A stretch of 64,000 bases of DNA from Paenarthrobacter aurescens. GTDB lineage: Bacteria > Actinomycetota > Actinomycetes > Actinomycetales > Micrococcaceae. The notes under the pieces are model-generated. The model had not been told where the DNA came from and ran no database searches. It saw only the letters and a list, made by a program, of their open reading frames with translations. Shown piece after piece: positions 1 through 8,798 of the stretch; position 1 is the stretch's first letter, and each line of letters starts with the position of its first letter. The position numbers and the translations under genes were made by a program. The DNA lies in contig NZ_CP157456.1 of NCBI RefSeq assembly GCF_041549525.1, forward strand, positions 4,154,001 to 4,218,000, in the 5' to 3' direction.

Positions 1-438
1 ACCACGCTGATCCTGGTGGCCGGGATGATCCCGTTGTCCACGGCCATCACCTCAACGGGCACCGCGGAGATCCTGGCTGAGGGGATGGTGGCTGTGGTGG
101 GAGGTGGCGGGCCTTTGTTGTTGCTGGTGGGGCTGTTCGTTGTCACCGCGGTCCTGGGGCAGCTGATCAGTAACACTGCCACAGCGTTGATCATCATTCC
201 CATTGCCCTCTCCGTGGCCCAGGAGTCCTCCATCAATCCCTATGCCGTGCTGATGTGCGTGTCCGTGGCTTCCTCTGCTGCCTTGCTGACGCCGGTGGCA
301 ACTCCGGCCAACATGATGATCATGCAGCCGGCAGGATACCGCTTCGGCGATTACTGGAAGTTCGGGCTGGCGATCATGGCCCTCTATGCGGCCGTGGCCA
401 TTCTGCTGGTGCCCGTTTTTTGGCCGCTTCAGAATTAG
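1..438 (+). CDS. SLC13-family anion permease, C-terminal part
   Basis: This is the last 145 residues of an integral membrane permease whose start lies before the window; the frame is open from base 1. It is almost wholly hydrophobic, with about four membrane segments. The stretch SNTATALIIIPIALSVAQ and the later TPVATPANMMI resemble the conserved SNT and TP-type loops of SLC13/ArsB-like ion transporters, which bind the carried anion and cation in re-entrant loops. Family knowledge suggests sodium- or proton-coupled uptake of dicarboxylate, sulfate or a similar anion; the substrate cannot be told from this fragment. The next gene follows after a 181-base gap holding a short tandem repeat. Confidence 0.8.
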   Translation, partial: TTLILVAGMIPLSTAITSTGTAEILAEGMVAVVGGGGPLLLLVGLFVVTAVLGQLISNTATALIIIPIALSVAQESSINPYAVLMCVSVASSAALLTPVATPANMMIMQPAGYRFGDYWKFGLAIMALYAAVAILLVPVFWPLQN

Positions 439-461
439 GACGCTTCCGGACCCATCAGCCC

Positions 462-503
462 CAGCAAGACCAGCAAGACCAGCAAGACCAGCAAGACCAG
501 CAA
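462..503. repeat. 9-bp tandem repeat
   Basis: Four perfect copies of CAGCAAGAC (462-497) followed by the partial copy CAGCAA, directly after the permease stop codon. It is not part of any gene I can support. Confidence 0.9.
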
Positions 504-619
504 CCAAGGATTGGAGATCAACCGCCGAGGCAAACCCGTACACCGTTCCGCCAACACCGCTGTGAGGTATTCAGAGGCCCGCTCCTTCAAGGACGGGCAG
601 AGCACATCAGGAGCAAGAC

Positions 620-2353
620 ATGGCCAGTGACCACACCACCAAAGAAAAATCACCACCCGTCAAGGCGGCTTCATGGCTGCCCTTGATCGTAGTGGTCCTC
701 ACCCAAATCCAGGCATCGTTCGCTGTGAACGCCTTGACGGTTTCCATGCAGGGCATCACCACCGACCTGGATACTGCAGCAACATCCGTGGGCACTGCCA
801 TCACTGCCGGAACTTTCTCGATGGCGGCTTTCATTTTGTTGGGAGCGAAGCTGGGGGCCCGGTTCGGAACGCGAAAGGTGTTCCAGATTGCCGTCGCCAT
901 TCATGCCGCCGCCATGGCAGGTGTGGCACTTAGCCTCAGTCCCGCAATGCTGTTCATTGCCCAGGCTTCTTCGGGCGCTGTTATTGCACTGATCGCACCA
1001 GCGCTCACGGTCTTCATCGCCACCAATTACAAGGACCAGCAGCAAGCCAAAGCCATTGGGCTCCTGGCGGCTGCCATTCCGGCCGCGGGCGTCCTGGCCC
1101 TGCTGATTGCCGGCTGGTTCGCAACAACCATCGGCTGGCGCTACTCGTTCGGCCTCATGGTGATCCTGGGCGCCATCAACCTGCTGTTGAGCTTCAAGCT
1201 CAAGACCGTCCCGGCACAACCTTTGCTGAAGATCGACTGGACCGGTTCAGTCATCGCCGCGGTGGCCGTTATCCTGTTGAGCTTCGGCTTCAGCGGCTTG
1301 TCCGCCTGGGGCACCTGGTTCGCAACCAGCCAGGCACCATTCGAGATCCTGGGACTCTCGCCCGCGCCGCTCCTGATCCTTCTCGGAGCGATCGCCGGCC
1401 AGGTGTTCTTCATGTGGATCCGGAAACGCCAGGACGCCAAGCTCCCCCGGATTTTTGACCTCAGGGTTCTTGCCTCAAGCTCCGAACTCGCCGTGACTGC
1501 CTGCATGGCCATCATGCTGTTCGTGGGCACAGCAGCGAACTTCCTGATTCCCCTGTACATGCAGATTGTGCAGGGAAGATCCAGCATTGAAACCTCGTTC
1601 TCGATCATTCCTTACACGTTGTCCATCTTCCTCGCGAGCACCTTTGTGGCGTTCCTGTACGACAAATTCCCGCCACGTACCATCGCCCAAGGTGGCTTTG
1701 TGGTGGTTGCGGGCGCGCTTGTACTGCTCGCCTTCACCATCCGCAACGACTGGGGGCAGCTCTTTGTGGTGTTGGGCCTGATCCTCCTGGGGCTCGGCCA
1801 AGGCGCGATCGTCGCTTTGGTGTTCAACACGCTTCTCAGCGCGGTTCCGCGCGAGTTGGCCGGCGACGTCGGAGCCTGGCGTGGGCTTGTCCATAACCTT
1901 TCCGGAAGCGTGGGCATAGCGGTGGCGAGCGCGTTCGCCGTCGGAATGCTGTCCAGCTTGATCGCCACCGGCGCCGCGGAGCATCCCGAGGTGTCCCAGG
2001 AGTTGATCTATAAGGTGAACGTCAACGAGGCGGACTTCCTCACCAATGCCCAGGTGGAGGGGGTTATCGGCGATCGCGTGAGCAGTCCGGGGGAGTTGGC
2101 GGCCGCGATTGAAGTCAACGAAGAAGCGCGTCTGCGGGCCCTGCAGATTTCCCTCCTGGGGTTGTCCGGCCTTGCCTTGCTGGCCATTGTCCCGGCGGGG
2201 CGCATGCCGGGCCGGATGAAGGGCGACCTGCCTGAGCAGCTTGAACCCGATGACCCGGATGCCATTCCGGAGCCGGATCTGCCCGCGGACCGTGCGGTCA
2301 CAGCGGTCTCGGCAACACCAGACCAAGCACCAACAGAACGGGTAAAACGGTGA
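620..2353 (+). CDS. MFS transporter, 14-helix drug-exporter type
   Basis: A 577-residue major facilitator protein with about 14 hydrophobic segments, the length usual for the DHA2 (drug:proton antiporter) group. The motif LGAKLGARFGTRK in the loop after the second helix is the MFS signature-A region. The C-terminal 60 residues are hydrophilic and rich in Pro, Asp and Glu. The start has an AGGAG ribosome site about 7 bases upstream. The last four bases, GTGA, are shared with the next gene (leucyl aminopeptidase), so the two are probably co-translated. By family it should export small hydrophobic compounds in exchange for protons; the true substrate is unknown. Confidence 0.85.
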   Translation: MASDHTTKEKSPPVKAASWLPLIVVVLTQIQASFAVNALTVSMQGITTDLDTAATSVGTAITAGTFSMAAFILLGAKLGARFGTRKVFQIAVAIHAAAMAGVALSLSPAMLFIAQASSGAVIALIAPALTVFIATNYKDQQQAKAIGLLAAAIPAAGVLALLIAGWFATTIGWRYSFGLMVILGAINLLLSFKLKTVPAQPLLKIDWTGSVIAAVAVILLSFGFSGLSAWGTWFATSQAPFEILGLSPAPLLILLGAIAGQVFFMWIRKRQDAKLPRIFDLRVLASSSELAVTACMAIMLFVGTAANFLIPLYMQIVQGRSSIETSFSIIPYTLSIFLASTFVAFLYDKFPPRTIAQGGFVVVAGALVLLAFTIRNDWGQLFVVLGLILLGLGQGAIVALVFNTLLSAVPRELAGDVGAWRGLVHNLSGSVGIAVASAFAVGMLSSLIATGAAEHPEVSQELIYKVNVNEADFLTNAQVEGVIGDRVSSPGELAAAIEVNEEARLRALQISLLGLSGLALLAIVPAGRMPGRMKGDLPEQLEPDDPDAIPEPDLPADRAVTAVSATPDQAPTERVKR

Positions 2354-3861
2354 ACCACGAACCTTACAAACTGATCCCGGAACGCTTCTCAGCCGTCCCG
2401 TCCCTTGATGCTGACCAAGCTGAGCTGCATTTTGTGGACGGCTTCGATCAGCTCGATTCAATAGGCGTAGTGGTCCCCTCAGAGGGTGATGTTCCCGCGT
2501 CCGTGGGTCTGCACCGGGAGGCTCTGGAAAGCGCGGGCTTCGACGCGAAACCGGGAACCACACTGCAGTTGGCCAATGCCTCAGGGACCCTGGTGGTGGC
2601 TGTGGGTGGCGGTAAACCGGGTTCACTGGACGCAGACGGTTGGCGTAAGGCTGCCGCTGCCCTGGTCCGCGCTACCCAGCGCCACTCCCGGATCGGCTTG
2701 GAGCTCTCAGATTCCTCCTCCATTGATGCCGAGCGTTTGGGGCAGGTGTTGGCTGAGGGCGTGCTGCTGGCACGCTACAGCTATGACACGCTCAAGAGCA
2801 GGGGCAAGCAGACTGCGTTGAGCGAGGTCCAGTTCCTTGCCCCGGGCCTGGACAGGGAAGCCGCGGAGCGGGGTGTGGCCACGGGCCGGGTGAAAGTCAG
2901 GGCCGCCACCATAGCCCGCGATCTGTGCAATGCCCCGCCGAGCCACCTTACGGCCGCCGGTTTGGGCGAGGTGTCCCAGGAACTTGGCAAGCGGTTCGGA
3001 TTCACCGTGGAGGAGTTCAACAAGCAGCAACTCATTGACCTCCGCTGCGGAGGCCTCCTGGGCGTCAATGCCGGCAGCGCCCAGGAACCGCGAATGATCA
3101 AACTCAGCTACAAGCCCGAGGGCTCACCCACAGGCCACCTCGGTTTGGTGGGCAAGGGCATCATGTACGACTCCGGGGGCGTCAGCCTCAAACCGAGCGA
3201 CCCCATGCACCTGCTCATGAAGATGGACATGGGCGGGGCGGCCGCGGTGTTGGCCGTCTTCACGGCACTCCGGGATCTTGAGTGCAAATCCGCGGTTACC
3301 GGATTCCTGATGTGCACGGACAACATGCCCTCGGGTTCGGCGTACAAGTTGGGAGACGTCCTCACCACCCGCAGCGGCCTCACCATAGAGGTGAAAAATA
3401 CCGACGCCGAAGGTCGCCTGGTGATGTGCGATGCCATGACGCTGGCGGTGGAAGACCAGGTGGACGGAATTGTTGATATTGCCACCCTCACCGGTGCTGC
3501 CCTGATGTCCTTGGGTCAGCTCACCGCTCCCGTGTTCGGGAATGATCAACCCTTGGTGGACCGTGTCCTGGAGTCCGGCGGCAATGCTGATGAACAAGTG
3601 TGGCAGCTGCCCTTGGAACGGGCTTACCGCCCCCAGCTGGATTCCGATGTCGCTGACATTTCCAATCTGGGCGGGCCCTACGCCGGTTCAACCACAGCGG
3701 CGCTGTTTTTGGCCGAGTTCGTTGGGGACACTCCCTGGGCCCACATAGACATTGCCGGCACCATGCAGTCGGATAAGGACGATGCGTGGCGAAGCAAAGG
3801 GGCCACGGGATTTGGCGCCCGCCTGCTGATTGATTTGGCCTTGGGCTACTCAGCCAGGTAG
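2350..3861 (+). CDS. pepA: Leucyl aminopeptidase (M17 family)
   Basis: A 503-residue cytosolic exopeptidase that removes N-terminal amino acids using two metal ions. The C-terminal catalytic domain has all the M17 landmarks: the metal-binding Lys and Asp in GKGIMYDSGGVSLKPSD, the KMDMGGAAAVL segment, and the signature NTDAEGRLV at about residue 350, whose Asp and Glu bind metal and whose Arg is catalytic. The N-terminal third is the weakly conserved regulatory domain. It starts at a GTG overlapping the stop of the MFS gene by 4 bases. A hairpin just after the stop probably ends the transcript. Confidence 0.95.
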   Translation: MNHEPYKLIPERFSAVPSLDADQAELHFVDGFDQLDSIGVVVPSEGDVPASVGLHREALESAGFDAKPGTTLQLANASGTLVVAVGGGKPGSLDADGWRKAAAALVRATQRHSRIGLELSDSSSIDAERLGQVLAEGVLLARYSYDTLKSRGKQTALSEVQFLAPGLDREAAERGVATGRVKVRAATIARDLCNAPPSHLTAAGLGEVSQELGKRFGFTVEEFNKQQLIDLRCGGLLGVNAGSAQEPRMIKLSYKPEGSPTGHLGLVGKGIMYDSGGVSLKPSDPMHLLMKMDMGGAAAVLAVFTALRDLECKSAVTGFLMCTDNMPSGSAYKLGDVLTTRSGLTIEVKNTDAEGRLVMCDAMTLAVEDQVDGIVDIATLTGAALMSLGQLTAPVFGNDQPLVDRVLESGGNADEQVWQLPLERAYRPQLDSDVADISNLGGPYAGSTTAALFLAEFVGDTPWAHIDIAGTMQSDKDDAWRSKGATGFGARLLIDLALGYSAR

Positions 3862-3863
3862 CA

Positions 3864-3909
3864 AAGAGGCCCCGGCCCTCCATGAACAGCAGGAGCATCG
3901 GGGCCTCTT
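3864..3909. terminator. Hairpin between convergent genes
   Basis: Perfect 11-bp inverted repeat AAGAGGCCCCG / CGGGGCCTCTT with a 24-base loop, placed between the convergent pepA and the small membrane protein gene. Likely a shared terminator. Confidence 0.7.
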
Positions 3910-3922
3910 GGGCTCGTGGCAG

Positions 3923-4183
3923 TTACGCCTTTTTGCGCGTGAACAGGCCCCAGCTGATGAGGACCAGCAGAGCGCCACCAATGGCCAGCAGCCAGGTGGA
4001 AAGCGACCAGAACTCGTTGATGCCCACCTTGAACAGCGCACTGCCGATCCAGCCACCCAGAACGGCGCCTACAACGCCGAGGAGGAGGGTGGTGAGCCAG
4101 CCGCCACCCTGCTTACCGGGCATGATGGCCTTTGCAATTGCGCCTGCAATCAAACCCAAAATGATCCAACCGATAATTCCCAT
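3923..4183 (-). CDS. GlsB/YeaQ/YmgE-family small membrane protein
   Basis: An 86-residue protein with three hydrophobic segments. It opens with MGIIGWIILGLIAGAIAKAI and carries the Gly-rich turn GKQGGGWLTTLLLGVVGAVLGGWIG typical of the transglycosylase-associated (GlsB/YeaQ) stress family. These proteins sit in the cytoplasmic membrane and are induced by general or envelope stress in other bacteria; their biochemical role is not established. It faces pepA across a convergent hairpin. The family assignment is firm, the role is not. Confidence 0.88.
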   Translation of the reverse strand: MGIIGWIILGLIAGAIAKAIMPGKQGGGWLTTLLLGVVGAVLGGWIGSALFKVGINEFWSLSTWLLAIGGALLVLISWGLFTRKKA

Positions 4184-4257
4184 TTTTCATTCTCTCTTTC
4201 ATAAAGGAGGCCCCAGTTCGGCACAAGGACGCATGCCGCTATCTGCCTGATTGTTGG

Positions 4258-5226
4258 CTACCAGCTGAGGCGTCGGAGCATGCCCACGGCTTGGCTGGCA
4301 GACGGCCTGCCGGCAGGACGGGGATCAGTCATGGCATGGAGCACCATGGACCAACGCCGCCGAACCGTGCCGGGAAGTCTGGGTTCCCCAAGAGTCCTTG
4401 CCACCATGGACTCAAGAGGAGGGCCTGGGAACGCTTTGGTTCCGGTCAGGCATTCGAGGGCAACCAGGCCCAAGGAGTAGATATCGCTGGCGGATGTGGA
4501 TGCTCCGCCGCAAACCTCCTCGGGGCTGAGGTAGTGGGGTGTGCCCGACGAAGAATTGGGAGCGCCGTGGCGTCCTTTGAGGGCGATTCCGAAGTCAGCC
4601 AGTTTGGCTGTTCCGTGCCCTTGGGGGTCGGTAGCGAAGTCCACCAGGATGTTGCCCGGTTTGATGTCGTTGTGGACAATTCCCCTGCGGTGAACGTGGG
4701 CCAAGGCCCGGGCAACGTCGGTCATCCACGCAGCGGTCTGTTCCGGGGACGCCTGGTTGTGTTGCATGATCCCGCGCAGGTCCTTGCCACCCACCAGTTC
4801 CATCACCACGTAGTTCCGGTGTTCCTGATGCCGGCCTGCTTCCGCCGGGTCCACGGTGGTGCCGGAGCCAAGAACCCGGACAATATTCCTGTGCCGTAAA
4901 CGTCCGTGGATATCCAGCTCGCGCCGAAAAGGGGCGCTGCCCCCGGAGTCCGTTGACCTGAAAATCTTGACTGCCACCGTTTTGCCTGTAACAAGGTCCA
5001 AGGCCTCTTTGACGTAGGCTTCCGAACCCCCACCCAGTTGGGTGCCGAGCCGGTAGCGGCCTCCGAGCACCGGAGCGGGCTGGCTGGTATTGGCGGGCGC
5101 CGCCACCGCGGCGCGGCGCGCCGTTGGAATGTCCCTCGCACCGGTGGGATCAGTGGAGTCGGCCCCACGATCAGTACAAACGGCCCCGCGATCAGCGCGG
5201 ACAGCCGCCCGTTCCAGGAGCGTCAC
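4258..5226 (-). CDS. Soluble Ser/Thr protein kinase
   Basis: A 322-residue Hanks-type kinase. In order it has a low-complexity N-terminal region of about 55 residues, the Gly-rich loop LGGGSEAYV, the ATP-anchoring Lys in VAVKIF (about residue 87), the catalytic loop HNDIKPGNIL, the metal-binding DFGIA and an activation segment ending SPEE. The catalytic loop reads HND instead of the usual HRD. There is no transmembrane helix or PASTA domain, so it is predicted cytosolic. I chose GTG at 5226 because it overlaps the stop of the upstream gene (GTGA). A longer reading from 5388 would run through that gene and adds only Arg/Pro-rich sequence. The substrate is unknown; the coupled upstream protein is one candidate. 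Confidence 0.85.
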   Translation of the reverse strand: MTLLERAAVRADRGAVCTDRGADSTDPTGARDIPTARRAAVAAPANTSQPAPVLGGRYRLGTQLGGGSEAYVKEALDLVTGKTVAVKIFRSTDSGGSAPFRRELDIHGRLRHRNIVRVLGSGTTVDPAEAGRHQEHRNYVVMELVGGKDLRGIMQHNQASPEQTAAWMTDVARALAHVHRRGIVHNDIKPGNILVDFATDPQGHGTAKLADFGIALKGRHGAPNSSSGTPHYLSPEEVCGGASTSASDIYSLGLVALECLTGTKAFPGPPLESMVARTLGEPRLPGTVRRRWSMVLHAMTDPRPAGRPSASQAVGMLRRLSW

Positions 5227-5624
5227 TGGAGGAGGGAGTCTATTTCGGTGGCCGGGACCCCGGTCACCTCGGCCAAAGCGCGGGGGTCGACGCCGGCGTC
5301 GACCGCTTTTTTGAACGCCAGCTGAAGCGTGTTCTGGGCGATTGCCAGCTCGTGCTGCAGGCTCTGGCGCCGAAGGGCCGCGATCCATACGCCGCTCACG
5401 GGGTCCAGGGCGTCAATGTCCATACGGAACCCGCAGCCGCAGGCCCATTCCGGCCAGATCGGTTCCACCGCGACCCACTGCATGGAGTCGTAGGATGGAC
5501 CGGCGGAAATGGCCATATGGGAACCGCAGTGGACGGGCCCCTGGGGAATTACTTGCTCCGGGACAATGTCCACGGTGTTTTCAGCCACTGGTGTGGAGCT
5601 TGGTTCACGCAGCGCGACTGTCAT
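5223..5624 (-). CDS. Unknown protein coupled to a Ser/Thr kinase
   Basis: I do not recognise this 133-residue protein. It has no signal peptide or membrane segment. The middle carries a Cys pair (ACGCGF). The last 40 residues, with LAEVTGVPATEIDSLL, look like a helix-turn-helix of the kind used to choose sites on DNA, but this is weak. The ATG at 5624 is preferred over one 15 bases upstream because GGGAGA lies 7 bases before it. Its stop overlaps the GTG of the kinase gene, so the two products are likely made together. A 9-bp inverted repeat (5646-5686) lies in its promoter region. Confidence 0.75.
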   Translation of the reverse strand: MTVALREPSSTPVAENTVDIVPEQVIPQGPVHCGSHMAISAGPSYDSMQWVAVEPIWPEWACGCGFRMDIDALDPVSGVWIAALRRQSLQHELAIAQNTLQLAFKKAVDAGVDPRALAEVTGVPATEIDSLLQ

Positions 5625-5645
5625 CGTTCTCTCCCACACATTCCC

Positions 5646-5686
5646 TAGTAAGTAGCTTGGCTATCTAGTTATATGTGTACTTACTA
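5646..5686. promoter_or_regulatory. Inverted repeat in promoter of the kinase pair
   Basis: Perfect 9-bp arms TAGTAAGTA (5646-5654) and TACTTACTA (5678-5686), 23 bases apart, in an AT-rich gap between marR and the unknown gene. The TAGTAAG half-site recurs in the 18-bp palindromes at 27617, 29152 and 32418. Likely operator or promoter DNA. Confidence 0.5.
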
Positions 5687-5703
5687 CTTAAGTCCAGTCG
5701 GAG

Positions 5704-6201
5704 TTACGGAGCCACACTGTCAATCGCGCTGCGCATGCGCCTCAGGAAGTCCACCACAACGGCTGATTCCTCCGGATTCAAGGTCTCTGCAACTTCCATC
5801 ATTCGGGCATGCATATCACCCAGGGTGCTGCGGACTTCCTGGTCCGAGCCGGGGGTGGGCTTGAGAATAAGGGCGCGCCGATCAGTGGGGTGCGGCTCGC
5901 GGGTGACGTAGCCGGACCTGACCAAACGGTCCACCAGGGACGTCATGGAAGCAGAAGTCATGCCCAGGCGGACGGTCAATTCCTTGGGGCCAACATCCCT
6001 GCCCGCACGCTCAGCTTCCAGGAGATAGCGAAGCGCCATGAGGTCCGTCTCCCCCATGCCCATGGCAGCCTGCGTTCGCCGACGCATGTCAGCCTCAGCA
6101 GAGCGGTAGTCCCTGAGGGCATTCAGCACGTCCACAGCACCCATCTGCTTGCGGCTCTCCAGCCCGTACCAATAGCCCTGACGTTCACTTTTGTCGCTCA
6201 T
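5704..6201 (-). CDS. MarR-family transcriptional regulator
   Basis: A 165-residue winged-helix regulator. The recognition region runs from LTVRLGMTSASMTSLVDRLVRSGYVTREPHPTDRRA: helix-turn-helix, then the wing with the conserved DxR. Flanking helices would form the dimer interface and ligand pocket. I chose the ATG at 6201 because AAAGGA lies 7 bases before it; in-frame starts at 6222 and 6243 are possible. It reads toward the unknown/kinase pair. A TAGACA...TGTCTA inverted repeat (6216-6238) near its start could be its own operator. The inducing ligand is unknown; family members respond to phenolics, oxidants or drugs. Confidence 0.88.
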   Translation of the reverse strand: MSDKSERQGYWYGLESRKQMGAVDVLNALRDYRSAEADMRRRTQAAMGMGETDLMALRYLLEAERAGRDVGPKELTVRLGMTSASMTSLVDRLVRSGYVTREPHPTDRRALILKPTPGSDQEVRSTLGDMHARMMEVAETLNPEESAVVVDFLRRMRSAIDSVAP

Positions 6202-6297
6202 CACCGGTCCTTTGGTAGACATGTATCTCGCTTGTCTAACCAATTGATACTAGGTGATTTGTTCCCGCAGTGCTGACACCGTGACTTTGGCCTGAGG

Positions 6298-7344
6298 CTA
6301 CGCCACCTCTTCGGCTGCCCGCATGCACCGCCACAGCGCCGGAGCCACCACCACGGCAACACCCACGGCGGCGCCAATGACGGTCTCGATGATGCGGTCC
6401 CTCAGCAACAAAGCCGGGTCAACCGGAGCAGCCAAAAGAGTGGCGATCAACGCCAACGGCGTCACAAAAACCTGGGCAACCAAGTACTGGCGGGCTATGA
6501 ACATCTCCGCTCCGAACTGGCATGCGGCAATCACCAACACCATTGCCCACGGCGCGGGATTCAGCCAAAGAATGCCTGCGAGCAACACCAGCCCGAGCAC
6601 CGTTCCCGCGATTCTTTGGATGCCCCGGCTCACCCTGTGCCGGGTGGAGTGGCCCACCAACGGAACAACGGCTGCCACCATGGCCCAGTACGTGTGCCCG
6701 AACCCGAGCCGCTCCCCCACCAGCGTGGCGATGGTTCCCGCCAAGCCCGCAGCAATCAGGTAGCCGCCACCCTCAAGCCACATCGCCCGCCGCTCGGCCG
6801 GAGTGTGGCGGATGGGTGGAGGACGCTTCCACGGAGTCCTGTGGCTCTTGAGGACGCGGGCTGACATGCCAATCAGCAAGCAAAAAACCGTAGTGCCCAC
6901 CGCCACCAGCATCGCTTCCCACAGGGGAGGCTGGACCGTGATCGAGGCAATGGCGGCGAAGGCGAAAATGTGAAAGAGCGAGCCGCCAGGGCGGAGTCGC
7001 CACGCTGCCACCACTACGGAGCACGCGCCGGCCACAAGAGTGGTGGCAGCCGTTAACAGCCAGGAATACGCGGCACCATCGAGGCCTCCGGCGTGAGCCG
7101 CGCGGGCCATGAGCGTTGCCAACAGAATGATCAAAAGCATGAAGCCGCCGGCGCGCAATTGGCTGCGGAAACGCACGCTGTGGGGTTCGTTCCTGCCATA
7201 GATTCCGGTGAACGCGCCAAACGAGGCAAAAACGGCCAGATCCAGCCGTCCCAGCAGCGTCAACGTGATCAGCGGAACAAACACACCTACTGCGCAGCGG
7301 AGTGCGGGATGGTGGTCCTTGTTCCCAGGACCCATCGTGAACAT
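6298..7344 (-). CDS. FUSC-family membrane protein
   Basis: About 348 residues forming two blocks of hydrophobic helices separated by a hydrophilic stretch (around RAMWLEGGG). This is the arrangement of the fusaric-acid-resistance/aromatic acid exporter family. The motif LGRLDLAVFASFGAFTGIYG near the N-terminus and GERLGFGHTYWAMVAAVVPL in the second block fit FUSC proteins. Likely role by family: efflux of aromatic acids or similar amphipathic compounds. The start is uncertain: the frame is open to 7464, but a strong terminator hairpin sits 2 bases before that ATG, so an internal ATG (7344 or 7335) is more credible. Confidence 0.78.
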   Translation of the reverse strand: MFTMGPGNKDHHPALRCAVGVFVPLITLTLLGRLDLAVFASFGAFTGIYGRNEPHSVRFRSQLRAGGFMLLIILLATLMARAAHAGGLDGAAYSWLLTAATTLVAGACSVVVAAWRLRPGGSLFHIFAFAAIASITVQPPLWEAMLVAVGTTVFCLLIGMSARVLKSHRTPWKRPPPIRHTPAERRAMWLEGGGYLIAAGLAGTIATLVGERLGFGHTYWAMVAAVVPLVGHSTRHRVSRGIQRIAGTVLGLVLLAGILWLNPAPWAMVLVIAACQFGAEMFIARQYLVAQVFVTPLALIATLLAAPVDPALLLRDRIIETVIGAAVGVAVVVAPALWRCMRAAEEVA

Positions 7345-7465
7345 TTCCGCTACAGCCTTCAAGGGGCGGCTCGCCTTTCGTCGCAGGATCAAACGTACGA
7401 CGGCGGCGCTGGCGTCCGCTTCAAGGTTACGCCCGTGATTTTGGGCAACCCCGTCATTGGGCACC

Positions 7466-7500
7466 GATAGTGCCCCTCATCACTGTTGAGGGGCACTATC
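7466..7500. terminator. Strong 14-bp hairpin terminator
   Basis: Perfect arms GATAGTGCCCCTCA / TGAGGGGCACTATC with a 7-base loop, 38 bases after the stop of the secreted Ig-like protein gene on the minus strand. It probably ends the exported-protein operon and separates it from the FUSC gene. Confidence 0.8.
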
Positions 7501-7538
7501 TGCGGCACATCTGCGGCCCACGGGTGGAGCCGATGCTC

Positions 7539-8798
7539 CTAGAACCGGGAGGGCGTACCGGAAACAGAACCCGGAACCAGGGGATTGGTTGCCGTGTCAG
7601 TCAGCCCGGAAGCCGGTGTGTACGTCGGGAAGACGGACGTGGAGGCCACCGTGCCGGCGCTGCTTGGCCCGGCACCAAGGGTGATGGTGATCCGGTTGCC
7701 ACTCCACGCCAGGGAGGAGTAGTTGGGCGTAGTTCCATTTCCCATTCCGTTGCCGGAGAAGGACAGGGCTGTTGATGTGTAGTCGGCGCCCAGGAAGACC
7801 GTGCCCAGGTTGAGTACACATCCCCCGGCAGTGACTGTGAGGAGATCATTCTGGTCAATATGGACCGCTACCTGGCCACCGTTGCCCAGTGTCTGCGTGC
7901 CTGTGGCCGGCCAGGTGCTGCAGATGCTGGTGCCGCGGATGTCCTCGGAGAACGTGATGGTCAGCGAGTCTCCCTTGTCGATCCTGCCCAGGACACCTAG
8001 TGAGAAGTTGTTGAGTTGGACGTTGGTCACCGTCGGCGCTGTCACGTCCTTTGTGGACGCTGCCGTGCCTGCCGGACCGGTATTGCCGGCCGCATCCGTG
8101 GCACGCGCCGAGTAGCTGATGGCTCCTTCAGAAAAAGCGCTCAGGTTCAGGGGTGCTGCTGTCCAGTTTCCAGAACCGTTTGCCATCATGGTTTGCGTCA
8201 AGGGCTGGGCCCCGGCACCGGTGACCGTAAGTACCACGGTTGATCCAGCTTCTGCCGTGCCGCTCACTGGAACGCCCGCCACGTTCCCCTGATGAACATA
8301 TGAAGGAGCTGTCACCGCAGGAGCCAGAGGCGCAGTGGTATCCGTCACCGGGGCTGTGACGTCGCTACGGATACTCTCCGGACCTTGCCAGGCCGAAAGC
8401 AAGGGAGTGACCGAGTAGTACCAGGTTCCCGCCGGGACATTGGATTCCACGCAACCGGGCCCAGTGACGGTTCCAGCGCATCCGCCCGTGGCCGGCACAC
8501 GGATACCACCAGTGGCGGAACCATAGCGGGCGATGCTGTAACCGGTCACGGGCCGGCCCGCCGTCGTCGTACTTGCCGCCCACGTGAGAGTCACGGTGGT
8601 GCCGTTGACAGCGGTGGCAGGCTTGGCACCCTGGGCCAGGGCGTCGGCCTTTGCCGCTGCCGGGCCTGAGGTGAGCGAACCCCAGAATGCGCTGGCAGCC
8701 GGGCCTCCCCAGGAAACCAGGAGGATGCCCAACACCACAACCATGAAGCGGTTCCAGCGCCCCATACTCACCCGTGAGGCTTCACCACGCCGGCTCAC
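7539..8798 (-). CDS. Exported Ig-like domain protein with AFW signal peptide
   Basis: A 419-residue exported protein. Residues 1 to about 40 are a signal peptide with a basic start, a hydrophobic core (FMVVVLGILLVSWGG) and the end PAASAFWGSLTSGP, close to the AYAYWT ends of the two small proteins in this cluster. Next comes a fibronectin-III-like segment (TLTWAASTTTAGRPVTGYSIARYG), then an Ig-like adhesin segment (VSGTAEAGSTVVLTVTGAG) and a C-terminal Ser/Thr/Gly-rich beta region. No sortase motif or membrane anchor is visible. The GTG start at 8798 overlaps the upstream stop by 4 bases and has a perfect GGAGG site 7 bases before it. The function is unknown; a surface or matrix role is likely. 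Confidence 0.8.
   Translation of the reverse strand: MSRRGEASRVSMGRWNRFMVVVLGILLVSWGGPAASAFWGSLTSGPAAAKADALAQGAKPATAVNGTTVTLTWAASTTTAGRPVTGYSIARYGSATGGIRVPATGGCAGTVTGPGCVESNVPAGTWYYSVTPLLSAWQGPESIRSDVTAPVTDTTAPLAPAVTAPSYVHQGNVAGVPVSGTAEAGSTVVLTVTGAGAQPLTQTMMANGSGNWTAAPLNLSAFSEGAISYSARATDAAGNTGPAGTAASTKDVTAPTVTNVQLNNFSLGVLGRIDKGDSLTITFSEDIRGTSICSTWPATGTQTLGNGGQVAVHIDQNDLLTVTAGGCVLNLGTVFLGADYTSTALSFSGNGMGNGTTPNYSSLAWSGNRITITLGAGPSSAGTVASTSVFPTYTPASGLTDTATNPLVPGSVSGTPSRF

Noticed and set aside
462..503. Possible CRISPR array
   Set aside because: Units are 9 bp with no spacers; other arrays in the window are likewise simple tandem repeats and no cas gene is present.
4258..5388. Kinase start at 5388
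   Set aside because: Would overlap 160 bases of the upstream unknown gene and adds an Arg/Pro-rich stretch; the GTG at 5226 gives a coupled GTGA overlap.
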